From contig CAJUTR010000010.1 of NCBI GenBank assembly GCA_910589665.1, forward strand, positions 1 through 64,000: a stretch of 64,000 nucleotides of DNA, in the 5' to 3' direction. Below, one piece after another: positions 16,434 through 24,564 of this stretch. The notes below the pieces were generated by a model. The model was not told the DNA's origin. It searched no databases and saw nothing but the letters and a program-made list of their open reading frames with translations. Numbering within the stretch: position 1 is the first letter of the stretch; each line of letters starts with the position of its first letter. The DNA comes from an uncultured Eubacterium sp. (GTDB lineage Bacteria; Bacillota; Clostridia; Lachnospirales; Lachnospiraceae). Both the position numbers and the translations under genes were made by a program.

Positions 16434-17864
16434 ATGATTAATTTGTTGAGAAAGTTCGGTATGGATATGGGAGCCGGAAAAAAGGAAGTACTCCATGATA
16501 ACGGGGGAGTGATCACGATCCGCCCTTCTGAATGGGTGGAGAAGGGGTCATTGGAATTTGAGAGCGTTTTCAAACGTGAACAGACGGACTCTATTCGTAC
16601 GAACATCGAAGGTAAAAAAATGTATTCCATGACATCACAGGCAAAAGACTGGTTTTTGGAATTGCAGCTTCGGAGTGACAAATACAAGTTCAATAAAATG
16701 CTCGTCGTTGAAGACCCGTTTGGAGAGGCGCCTTTGACGGCGCTTGCGCTGTTTACTACGATTATGGATTACCGGGTGAGGGTTACGGTAGTGGGAGATT
16801 CGGAACAGACCAGTTTCGTGTTTGAGTACCCAGCGGAGAAACGGCATCGGATTCCGATCCTTGGTCTTTATCCGGGCAGAAAAACGGAGGTGTTCATTGA
16901 ACTTCTAGACGAGAACGGCGATTCCTGTGACCGCCGTCAGTTTTCACTGAACACAAAACCTCTTCCAGCGGAATTGGAAAAAGTGATCGGGATAAAAAAG
17001 AGAAATGAGCCGCAAAAGTTTTCTAGTACCTTGATTGCCGGCGGCAGCAGTTTTTGGCCATTTGTGTTTGATAAGGAGGGGGATGTACGCTACTATCTGG
17101 CGAGAAAATTGAAAGGATGTGGAATTTTTCCGCTCTCAAAGGGAAGATTTTTATGTATAGACGATCAAGTCCCGAATGCAGTCCAAATGTATGACATGGA
17201 TTTTCTGGGTAGAGTAGGCCGGACGTATCTGGTGAAAGAAGGTGTCCGCTATGCGATCGAAAAGGCACAGGGCGGCAATCTGCTTCTGACAGGAAATAGT
17301 TCCGATGGAACGCCTTCCGACACCAGTGCGGAAGGCTGTATAATGGAAATAGACAGGGAAACAGGTGAAAAGATACAGGAGTCGAGGAGTATCAGCCTGT
17401 TTGGTGAAGATGAACAGGACTGTGTGAATGTGGAATTGCAAGGTGTTTCCGGGGTTTTTCGCGCTTATGAATGTTGTTTTGATCTGACATCGCTATCAAA
17501 AGCACTCGTGAAAAATAGCAATTATATCGTTGGGGATCTGTGCCGCCCGGTGTCTTTGGAGGAGGAACCGGACTTTCAGCATGCGGTTCCTGCGATGGGG
17601 ACGGAAGTTCAATACGGTATACAGGAAGATATTTTATATCTCTATGAGTCCCATCCGGTCGTAACGAGGGTATGCTTCCGTGGGAAGTTGGGTTGCTGGG
17701 ACGTAAGATCGGAGGATACATACCGGCCGGCGAAAGCTTTGGATGAGACAGGGGTCGGTATGGCGATATGGCTTGACGTTCTTCCGGCAGACACCTATGA
17801 CTTATATGTATGGCTGGGCGATGAATTACAGGATACGGGCAAAAAGATCACGAAGCAGAAATAA
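16434..17864 (+). CDS. arylsulfotransferase-family protein, short and probably catalytically degenerate
   Basis: Residues 85-185 match the Ig-like N-terminal domain of arylsulfate sulfotransferases, with DPFGEAPLTALALF and RIPILGLYPGR...VFIELLDENG. A beta-propeller-like region follows (FVFDKEGDVRYYL, GCGIFPLSKGRFL, YDMDFLGRVGRTYLVKEGV), then a C-terminal barrel ending in YDTGKKI-type sequence. Compared with the paralogue at 18710 it is about 220 residues shorter. It lacks the His-x-Asn and Arg motifs; the position of the paralogue's HH pair reads RY. No signal peptide is present. It may be a non-catalytic partner of the longer enzyme or a decaying duplicate. Its 3' end overlaps the convergent carboxypeptidase gene by 39 bases. 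Confidence 0.65.
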   Translation: MINLLRKFGMDMGAGKKEVLHDNGGVITIRPSEWVEKGSLEFESVFKREQTDSIRTNIEGKKMYSMTSQAKDWFLELQLRSDKYKFNKMLVVEDPFGEAPLTALALFTTIMDYRVRVTVVGDSEQTSFVFEYPAEKRHRIPILGLYPGRKTEVFIELLDENGDSCDRRQFSLNTKPLPAELEKVIGIKKRNEPQKFSSTLIAGGSSFWPFVFDKEGDVRYYLARKLKGCGIFPLSKGRFLCIDDQVPNAVQMYDMDFLGRVGRTYLVKEGVRYAIEKAQGGNLLLTGNSSDGTPSDTSAEGCIMEIDRETGEKIQESRSISLFGEDEQDCVNVELQGVSGVFRAYECCFDLTSLSKALVKNSNYIVGDLCRPVSLEEEPDFQHAVPAMGTEVQYGIQEDILYLYESHPVVTRVCFRGKLGCWDVRSEDTYRPAKALDETGVGMAIWLDVLPADTYDLYVWLGDELQDTGKKITKQK

Positions 17865-18626
17865 GTTTTTGTCGCAGATGCCATTTAGCTGCCATTTTGG
17901 CACGGGAGTTTTGAGAAATCCCGTTTCAATGGTGATGGATGGTATCTTTTTTTCGTAAACACACCAGTCTCCGAAACCGCCGGCTGGTTTTGTGTCTTTT
18001 GTACCGCGGATCAATTTATATCCGGTCGTTTTATGAGCGGAGTCAGCGAGTCCGACGATTTGGTTGCGCAGCGTGCCGTTGACGTTGTAATCATAAAAGA
18101 TCACATTGCCGCGGGAGTGGTAGTGGATGACACCGAGCGGGTTCGTCAGTGAGTGAATGAATTCCATGAGGTACTGCGTCTCTAGCTGATCTGCCGGTGA
18201 GGAGCCGGGATTTCGTTTTTTGAGATCGGGCGAAAGTCCGAAGCCGCACGGGAAATTGCGGTTTAGATCTACGCCGTTGCCATTTTCTTTCCACTTGCGG
18301 GCATCGGTATTCATGGAAATGGATACACCGTCGGGGTTTGCCATCGGAATGAACGATACACGGATATTTTTCCACGGGTGTTTCAGATAGTACGAGATCA
18401 TGTGCAGGAGAAGAGTGGTATTGATATATTCCCTGCCGTGGATGGATGCTGTCAGGACAAATTGGTATTTGGCGTCTGCTGCTCCGACATGACAGGCATA
18501 GATGTGGCGTTTGCCATAGGTAAGTCCGAGGGATTCGACGTGGAAACGGTCGGAAGTATACAGGTCTTTCCATTTAACAAGCTTTTTTTCCATTTCCGGA
18601 TAAGAATAAATTTTATTTTGTTTCAT
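17826..18626 (-). CDS. M14-family zinc carboxypeptidase
   Basis: The 266-residue product shows every M14 landmark. SIHGREYIN carries the zinc His and Glu, NPDGV and DLNRNFPCGF the substrate-binding Asn and Arg, VIHYHSRGN the third zinc His and SITIETGFL the catalytic Glu. It removes C-terminal residues from peptides or peptidoglycan stems, as in gamma-D-glutamyl-meso-diaminopimelate peptidases. No signal peptide is seen, so action on recycled muropeptides in the cytoplasm is possible. It lies inside the sulfur cluster on the opposite strand, separating the two sulfotransferase-family genes. The insertion probably split an ancestral tandem pair. Confidence 0.85.
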   Translation of the reverse strand: MKQNKIYSYPEMEKKLVKWKDLYTSDRFHVESLGLTYGKRHIYACHVGAADAKYQFVLTASIHGREYINTTLLLHMISYYLKHPWKNIRVSFIPMANPDGVSISMNTDARKWKENGNGVDLNRNFPCGFGLSPDLKKRNPGSSPADQLETQYLMEFIHSLTNPLGVIHYHSRGNVIFYDYNVNGTLRNQIVGLADSAHKTTGYKLIRGTKDTKPAGGFGDWCVYEKKIPSITIETGFLKTPVPKWQLNGICDKNLFLLRDLFARIL

Positions 18627-18709
18627 CTTCTTTCCCCTTTCCTGATGTTCTTTTCATTGTATGCGGGGAAAGGAAGAATATGACCTGGCTGGGCAGAAAG
18701 AGGTAATGT

Positions 18710-20794
18710 ATGAAAGTCTTTTTATCAAAAATGAAACATCAGGCGACTGATTTTGTGTATGGAGTGAAGGCGCGGCTTGAGCCAGTTGGCTTGCGCGTCC
18801 GCTCTGAGCAGAGAAAGAAGCAGGATGTACTGCGTGATGGGAGATGGCTGCGATACCGGGTTCAGGGAGATGCGGGTCTTAAGCAGGCGTTTCCGGAGCG
18901 GATCGCACATTCCAATTTGAACAAGTGGTGGATCAGGCCGGTGGATACGTGGCGCAGGGAACAAGAGATCGAATCCCTTATGGATCGTTTTCATTTTTCC
19001 TTTGATTCGGTGCTTGCCATTCGCAATCCATTTGGACTTTCGCCGTTGTGCTGCCTTGTTTTGTTTGAGACGGCAGAACCGTACCGTGTGCGGTACACGG
19101 TCAGGGGAAAAACGCCAGGCAGTTCTTTTACCCATACGTTGCAACACAAAACATGCCGGCATCAGGTTCCGGTTTTTGGATTATATGCGTCCTATAAAAA
19201 TGTGGTTCTTTTGGAACTGCTGGATGAGAATGGAAAGGTGGCGGCGAAGAAGGAACTGGTCATTCCGGTCGGAACGATTTCGAAAAATCTGGATACGCTG
19301 GTGGAGTCCGTTCAGAAAAATGAAGATACGGCCATGCCGTTTGTGTTTGTGACAGGCGGGTATAGCAGTAGTACGTATGCGTTTGACGTGAATGGCGACG
19401 TTCGATTTTTATTATCAAGGACGCCGCGCCAATATGGCGTGTATCCTCTGCCTGACGGACGGTTTTTATTTTCCGACCGCAATATTAACCGGCCTACGTA
19501 TAATAATCCGCACGCGCTTGTCATGTATGATATGGATTTTCTCGGACGCGTAAGAGAAACGTATTATGTGAAGGAGGGCGTTCACCACTGGGCGGTGGCG
19601 CAGGACGGTACAGAGGGAAATATCATATTGGGCGCGACGAGTTCTTTGGAAAAGAAACTGATGGAGGGGACGATGCTCGCCTATGACCGCCGCACAGGGG
19701 AGACGGTTCACATGTATAATCTAGGCGACTATTTTCCGAAAGAACTTCAAAAGAAATATGACTGGGCGCATTTAAACCGTATCTACTGCCAGGATGAACG
19801 GTATCTCATCCTATCCCTGCGCAATGTTTCTACGGTTGTGAAATTTGATCTAAAAGAAGAAAAGATAATTTGGCTTTTAACTCACCCGGAAGTTTATGCG
19901 GGTACGGAACTGGCAGACCGGGTACTTCGTCCGTTAGGTGATGATTTCCACTATTTCCTTCAGCAGCATGCGGTCGAGATCGTCGATACCGGCCTGGCAG
20001 AAGGAGGGCAGGATCATGTGATCGAAATGATGCTGTTTGATAATCACTGCAATACGAAACGGAAGGTTTCCTGGTTTGATGGGAAAACGGAGTCATATGC
20101 TTGTTTTTATAAAATAGATGAGTTGGACTTTACGGTCGAGACCGTCAAGGTGATTCCGTGCGCGCTGTCGCCAACCCGTTCCAATGTCTGGTTCGATAAG
20201 GATCGACGAAGAGTATTCGGTATGGCGGGCGCTGCGTGTTCGGCCGGCCAGGGAGATAAGGCGCTCATTTACGAGTGGGATTTTGAAACTGGGGAGGAGA
20301 TCAACCGGTATCTGACGAGGGACGGATTTTTCAAAGCTTATCCATTTGATGTGAGCGGAGGAGGCATGGAAGAGTATATGCCGATCGGCCAGCCATACCG
20401 GAAAGGACATCTGGAACCACCGGTGAAAGTGCCAGAAGGGGAGGTTTTAGCAAAACGCGGAAGCGATGCGAAACATCAAGGTGTTGTTAAACGCCGAGGT
20501 GTTGTAAAACACCTTAGTTTAGAAATGCGCAAAGAGATGGATTTTTGCTGTATGGACGATCTGATCTGTATCCGGGCAAGGGATCACAAAGTGGAAAAGG
20601 TATATTTTAAAGGGGAAGATCTGTGGGAGAGTGATTTTACGGATACTGTTCAAAAAACGGAAGTGTTTGCGAGTAAGGTTTATTATATCGCGGCAACGGT
20701 GGAAACGCTGCCAACTGGTAAGTACAAATTATGGATCCGCTATGACGGGGAAGTGTACGATACGGGTAAGCATTTTGTGACACAAAAAGTATGA
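18710..20794 (+). CDS. arylsulfate sulfotransferase-family enzyme, cytoplasmic
   Basis: The 694 residues contain the Ig-like N-terminal domain (NPFGLSPLCCLVLF, HQVPVFGLYASYKN) and a long beta-propeller. The likely catalytic set is His292/His293 (GVHHW), His354 and Asn356 (DWAHLN), Arg371 (SLRN) and His420 (QQHAVEI). This parallels the histidine, Asn and Arg residues of the periplasmic enzyme family, where a sulfohistidine forms. Unlike those, no signal peptide or Cys pair is evident at the N-terminus, so the protein should stay inside the cell with CysDNC. The family normally takes sulfate from phenolic esters, but the neighbours suggest PAPS or a phenol sulfated internally. A C-terminal domain resembles that of its short paralogue. 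Confidence 0.8.
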   Translation: MKVFLSKMKHQATDFVYGVKARLEPVGLRVRSEQRKKQDVLRDGRWLRYRVQGDAGLKQAFPERIAHSNLNKWWIRPVDTWRREQEIESLMDRFHFSFDSVLAIRNPFGLSPLCCLVLFETAEPYRVRYTVRGKTPGSSFTHTLQHKTCRHQVPVFGLYASYKNVVLLELLDENGKVAAKKELVIPVGTISKNLDTLVESVQKNEDTAMPFVFVTGGYSSSTYAFDVNGDVRFLLSRTPRQYGVYPLPDGRFLFSDRNINRPTYNNPHALVMYDMDFLGRVRETYYVKEGVHHWAVAQDGTEGNIILGATSSLEKKLMEGTMLAYDRRTGETVHMYNLGDYFPKELQKKYDWAHLNRIYCQDERYLILSLRNVSTVVKFDLKEEKIIWLLTHPEVYAGTELADRVLRPLGDDFHYFLQQHAVEIVDTGLAEGGQDHVIEMMLFDNHCNTKRKVSWFDGKTESYACFYKIDELDFTVETVKVIPCALSPTRSNVWFDKDRRRVFGMAGAACSAGQGDKALIYEWDFETGEEINRYLTRDGFFKAYPFDVSGGGMEEYMPIGQPYRKGHLEPPVKVPEGEVLAKRGSDAKHQGVVKRRGVVKHLSLEMRKEMDFCCMDDLICIRARDHKVEKVYFKGEDLWESDFTDTVQKTEVFASKVYYIAATVETLPTGKYKLWIRYDGEVYDTGKHFVTQKV

Positions 20795-20831
20795 TCAAAT
20801 AGGCAGCCGTACTCCCCCAGCTACGTTTCGT

Positions 20832-21620
20832 TTATTTTGTGACTTTTACGGTACAGTATTTCGTTACCCCATCCAGTTTTACGCTGATGCGGGCGGTTCC
20901 GGCTTTATTGGCGTAGATCCGTCCGTTGTCATCTACCGAGGCCACGCTGGATCTGCTCGATCTCCATTGTGGACTGAGTCCCGAAGAGATTTTAGCCTGC
21001 AGGGTAAATTCGGTATCGGGGGATAACGTGATTTTTGTGTGGCTGAGTGTGATCGTCGGTTTTTTTACCTTTACACGGCAGGTCGCTTTTGTGTTGTCTG
21101 CCGTTACGGTGATGTATGTGCTTCCCGGCTTTTCACCACAGACCGTTCCGTTTTCGGATACGGTGGCCACACTTGATTTTTTGGATGTAAACTGAATTTG
21201 AGAACCGTTGGACGCCGTCGCTTTTAGACGCGTGGTTTCCCCGTGTTCTAAACTTAGCGAGGACTGGCTTAGCTGGATCCTCGTTTTATTTACGGTTACG
21301 GTACAGCTTGCTTCCGCGCCGGACACTTTTGCCGTGATCTTTGCTTTTCCATTTTTCTTCGCGGTGACCAGACCATACGTGTTTACGGACGCGACTTTGG
21401 AATTACTGCTCCTCCATTTGGGGGATGTGCCATTGGATACGATAGCCCCCAGATAGAATTCCCTTCCGATGTCTAATGTTTTGCTGTACTTTGTTAAGAT
21501 GATAAATACTGGTGTTTTTCTCGCTGCGCCCTGTGCTGGGCGGCTGAATGAACAGAGACTGCTCAGAACGATAAGAAGTACCAGATATAAGTGAAAAAAA
21601 GCGCGTAATCTATGCTTCAT
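20832..21620 (-). CDS. secreted protein of three bacterial Ig-like (Big_2) domains
   Basis: The start at 21620 (MKHRLRAFFHLYLVLLIVLS) has GGGAGGGA upstream and gives a clear signal peptide ending at a GAA site. Three tandem Big_2 domains follow at about residues 45-110, 115-185 and 190-262. Each contains the pattern W/T-x-S-S-x-x-S-V-A-x-V...G-x-x...AGTAxISVK, for example KWRSSNSKVASVNTYGLVTAKK and SVASVDDNGRIYANKAG. Such proteins are surface adhesins or wall-associated scaffolds. There is no anchor motif, so it may be released or held non-covalently. It converges with the sulfotransferase gene. Confidence 0.85.
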   Translation of the reverse strand: MKHRLRAFFHLYLVLLIVLSSLCSFSRPAQGAARKTPVFIILTKYSKTLDIGREFYLGAIVSNGTSPKWRSSNSKVASVNTYGLVTAKKNGKAKITAKVSGAEASCTVTVNKTRIQLSQSSLSLEHGETTRLKATASNGSQIQFTSKKSSVATVSENGTVCGEKPGSTYITVTADNTKATCRVKVKKPTITLSHTKITLSPDTEFTLQAKISSGLSPQWRSSRSSVASVDDNGRIYANKAGTARISVKLDGVTKYCTVKVTK

Positions 21621-21778
21621 GATAATCCCTCCCATCGGGAGAGACGGTTGCCTATTTGGTGTATAAATGGTATCATAAAATCAATAATTTGTAAAGAGTG
21701 ATTTACGCAGTAGAACAGAGGATTTCTCATGTTTGAAACGTTGGGCGAAGAATTTAGTAGAAAGGAAGGACACATGTT

Positions 21779-23041
21779 ATGTCAGTGGCGGGTATTATTT
21801 GCGAATATAATCCCTTTCATGAGGGGCATAAGTATATGATCCAGAAGGTAACGGAGAAGACGGGTGCCGATACGATCGTTGCGGTGATGAACGGAGATTT
21901 CGTCCAGCGGGGGGCGCCGGCCGTCGTGGATAAGTACACCCGCGCGCATATGGCGCTTATGGAAGGCGCGGATCTGGTGTTTGAACTTCCGGTCAGATTT
22001 GGGATTTCGAGCGCGCCAGATTTTGCGTATGGGGGGATCCTGGCGTTGGAGTCGCTTTCGTTTGTGGATTTCTTTTGTTTTGGCAGCGAGTGCGGGGATG
22101 TGACGGTTCTAGAAGAGGCGGGCCGCTTTTTTGCTGGGAGTGCTGGGGATCTCGAACCGTTTGAAGCGGAGCTTTCACGGCTCGTAAGATCAGGCATGTC
22201 GTACCCGGCCGCGCGGGAAACGGCGTTTTGGAAGGCGGTGCGGCCGGGCAGCCGGCCACAGTCTTTGCGCAGTGAGCTGGGATCGGTGGATATAGCGGTG
22301 CGGTCGGATTTATTTGCCCCTAATAATCTATTAGGCATGGAGTATATCAAGGCGGCCGAACTTTTACATTCCTGTATGCAGCCGGTGGCAATCCGGCGCG
22401 CGGGAATGGGGTATCATGAACGGGGAGCGGGTGGTGATGGTTTTCTGTCGGCGACGGCGATCCGGGAAAATATGTTAGGCGGTGATCTTTCGGGGATACC
22501 AGAGGGGGGGCGTGGAGTTTTTGCTGAATACGCCGCCGCGTATGGGTGTTTTTTGGATCCGGAGCCGTTTTGGGCGGCGTGTTCGTACGCAATCCGCAGC
22601 CATTGGGAAGAATTGGAACGGTTTAAGGACGTCTCGGCGGAGATCGCCAGCCGGTTCCGGACGTGCCTGTACGAGTCGGTTTCGTTTGCGGATTTTGTGG
22701 CTCGTTGCAAGGCGAAGCATATTACGATGACGCGCATCTGCCGATGCGTGTTCCAGGTGCTGCTCGGCGTGGAGAAATCGGCGGAGCGCGAGAGACGGCT
22801 TCCGTATATCCGGCTGCTCGGTATGCGAAACGGGGCGGCTGGGTGTCTGAAACGGGTGAGGGAAGCGGGGGAGACAGTCGTGGTCGCCAGGGTTTCGAGA
22901 GACAAAGAGCAGCTGGATGCGGAGGGATGGCGAAAGCTGGAGCAGGATATACGTGCGTCAGATGTTTACCGGGGCACGGTGATGGCGGAGAGTGGGAAAC
23001 GGCTGCCAGACGAGTATAAGCGGCGGCTGATCACAATATGA
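21779..23041 (+). CDS. tmcAL: tRNA(Met) cytidine acetate ligase
   Basis: The 420-residue product begins with the nucleotidyltransferase signature GIICEYNPFHEGHKYMI (HxGH motif), followed by VMNGDFVQRGAPAVVDKYTRA and an SSAPDFAYGG region. This is the former YlbM family, which uses acetate and ATP to acetylate C34 of elongator tRNA-Met. The length fits the family (about 400). The second half of the gene is very GC-rich, which produces long but meaningless open frames on the other strand. An upstream AAGGAAGGA serves the ATG at 21779. It looks complete and monocistronic. Confidence 0.92.
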   Translation: MSVAGIICEYNPFHEGHKYMIQKVTEKTGADTIVAVMNGDFVQRGAPAVVDKYTRAHMALMEGADLVFELPVRFGISSAPDFAYGGILALESLSFVDFFCFGSECGDVTVLEEAGRFFAGSAGDLEPFEAELSRLVRSGMSYPAARETAFWKAVRPGSRPQSLRSELGSVDIAVRSDLFAPNNLLGMEYIKAAELLHSCMQPVAIRRAGMGYHERGAGGDGFLSATAIRENMLGGDLSGIPEGGRGVFAEYAAAYGCFLDPEPFWAACSYAIRSHWEELERFKDVSAEIASRFRTCLYESVSFADFVARCKAKHITMTRICRCVFQVLLGVEKSAERERRLPYIRLLGMRNGAAGCLKRVREAGETVVVARVSRDKEQLDAEGWRKLEQDIRASDVYRGTVMAESGKRLPDEYKRRLITI

Positions 23042-23128
23042 CATCGAGAAAATCTGTGTTTGCGTGGTGCCAGGCATGATCATGTATGCCATGTAGGGTC
23101 TGGGCAATAAAAAGAATGGAGGATGAAG

Positions 23129-23467
23129 ATGGAGAAGAGATTGAAACATTATTTAGAATATTACAGGCGGATCGTCGAGGGGGAGGAGACGGCAGAGGGC
23201 GGATGGGAGAAATTTCGGGCGGAGATGCTCGTGCAGATCCAGTTTTTCCAGCACGAGAGGCTGATCCACCTGATCGTCACGGTTTTGTTTGCGCTGCTGG
23301 CGGTCATGTCGATCCTGGTGAACCTGTTTATCCAGGAATTGGCGGTATTGGCGCTCTGTTTGCTGTTTTTTTTGCTGCTGATACCGTATATCCGCCACTA
23401 TTACATATTGGAGAACGGGGTGCAGCAGTTGTATGAGTACTATGACAGGATGGAGGAGCGGTTTTGA
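23129..23467 (+). CDS. small two-TM membrane protein of unknown function
   Basis: The ATG at 23129 is chosen over the one at 23123, because GGAGG ends at 23122 and needs spacing. The 112-residue protein has an amphipathic N-terminus with YLEYYRRIVEGEE, two hydrophobic segments at about residues 50-70 and 74-92, and a charged tail. Soluble ends flank a hairpin in the membrane. The sequence YYRRIVEGEETAEGGWEKF is recalled from several uncharacterised Clostridia proteins, but no function is known to me. It follows tmcAL by 87 bases. Confidence 0.65.
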   Translation: MEKRLKHYLEYYRRIVEGEETAEGGWEKFRAEMLVQIQFFQHERLIHLIVTVLFALLAVMSILVNLFIQELAVLALCLLFFLLLIPYIRHYYILENGVQQLYEYYDRMEERF

Positions 23468-23972
23468 TCTGCATTGGTGAAGACTAAAAACTTTTCGTAC
23501 TAAAGTATCATAAAACCATGGATAATTGTTTTCGTAGACATAAAATGGAAAGTTAAGTAAAATAAAAGTACGACTATGAAAAAGAAATGAATTTGAGAAA
23601 AATAGAAGGGTGTTTTGATTGTATTAGAAGACAGGAAAAACCTATAATTCCGCTTGTTGAACTATAGGTACAAAAGATAAAAATTACATATTATTTACAG
23701 ATAAAATTGCGTAAAAAAGTCAAACAAAAACATAAAAAAACAGAAAAAAAGTGACAAAGAATGTGATATAATTAACATATTGATTATAAAAGTTTTGTGC
23801 GGCAGCGACAGTCTGTATCCTTAAAGTTTTTTAAAGAATCTTTCAAAATCATATGATGATAGAAACAATCAGTTCCTTTCGGAGAATGGATCTTGAAAAC
23901 TAAATAATACCATTTGCATGTTTTGTTGAGTTTTGCTCATGGCAAAATTGGGCTTTTAAGGGAGGTGAGAGA
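23468..23972. other. AT-rich intergenic region with an extended -10 promoter candidate
   Basis: No gene is seen. An extended -10 element, TGATATAAT, ends at 23772 (TATAAT 23767-23772), without a good -35 box. The region is strikingly A-rich on the + strand, and it precedes a small reading frame and the secreted-peptide/ABC operon. This is a candidate site for insertion of that operon into the tmcAL neighbourhood. Confidence 0.4.
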
Positions 23973-24038
23973 ATGTATCAGAACAAGACATCTGTTTACA
24001 GAGAGTCCATTGAAAGAAGCGTTCTTTTCATATGGTAG
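23973..24038 (+). CDS. 21-residue small open frame with strong ribosome binding site
   Basis: An ATG at 23973 follows GGGAGGTGAGAGA and encodes MYQNKTSVYRESIERSVLFI plus one Trp before the stop. It overlaps the left arm of a perfect 11-bp hairpin (24018-24028 with 24048-24058; loop 24029-24047). A leader peptide that controls the downstream secreted-peptide and ABC genes is one reading. A free signalling peptide is another, although no export signal is present. It could also be the leftover start of a deleted gene. No family is recognised. Confidence 0.35.
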   Translation: MYQNKTSVYRESIERSVLFIW

Positions 24039-24058
24039 TGGTATACCGAAAAGAACGC
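24018..24058 (+). repeat. perfect 11-bp hairpin in leader region
   Basis: GCGTTCTTTTC-type arm at 24018-24028 pairs with GAAAAGAACGC at 24048-24058 around a 19-base loop that itself holds GGTA...TACC. No T-run follows, so it is not a classical terminator in this direction. It ends about 88 bases before the secreted-peptide start. Confidence 0.6.
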
Positions 24059-24145
24059 ATAAGTACATAACAAAATCATTATGTATCAAGTAATAAAAAA
24101 AGTCAAGATAAGTATAATGAAATTTCTAAGGACGGATAGATAACT

Positions 24146-24483
24146 ATGAAAAAACAATCTTTAAGGCGCTTGCACTTACAATGGTATGTGGAGGCCTTGT
24201 TGCTTCAAGTGTACAGGCAGCATCATATAAAGCAACTGGTGGAGAGTCCGGTTCCTATACAATGGCAGTTGGTCCGGGACCGAGATCAACTTATGAATAT
24301 GCCATCACTGGTAAAGCTGGTGGAAGTTTTCTTACGCAGATTAAAGATCCCTTTTTGTGGCATGATCGTGATAAAGGTACTTATGTAAATCCTAGATCTG
24401 GAAGAGGGAGTTTTAGTGACGGATCGAAGAAAGCCTATTGGCGGGGGCGTATCGTTAATGGATGGATTAAAGTGACTGTTTGA
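24146..24483 (+). pseudogene. small secreted (bacteriocin-like) peptide with a one-base frameshift in an A-run
   Basis: ATG at 24146 is followed by six A residues and then a frame that soon leaves any sensible protein. One more A would join ATG-AAA-AAA to the frame starting KTIFKALALTMVCGG, a signal peptide ending VQAASYK. The mature peptide of about 86 residues is Gly-, Ser- and Lys/Arg-rich (TGGESGSYTMAVGPGPRSTY ... KKAYWRGRIVNGWIKVTV). An AAGGA lies ten bases upstream of the ATG. Small secreted proteins next to a dedicated ABC exporter are often bacteriocins; likeness to the lactococcin 972 group is by context only. Sequencing error, true mutation and slippage are all possible. Confidence 0.6.
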
Positions 24484-24564
24484 GTTGAACGGGGGCAGAT
24501 TTGCGCTGCCCCCATGAAACTATGACACAATGAGTGAAAAAATGTCTAGAGGGAGCTGTCTAAA

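Noticed and set aside
21817..22905. Long minus-strand frames within tmcAL
   Set aside because: The GC-rich codons of tmcAL remove stops in other frames; the translations look random and the + strand protein is a clear family member.
23880..23920. Sequence resembling the rRNA spacer phrase cttgaaaact
   Set aside because: No 16S, 23S, 5S or tRNA sequence lies nearby, so a short match has no weight.
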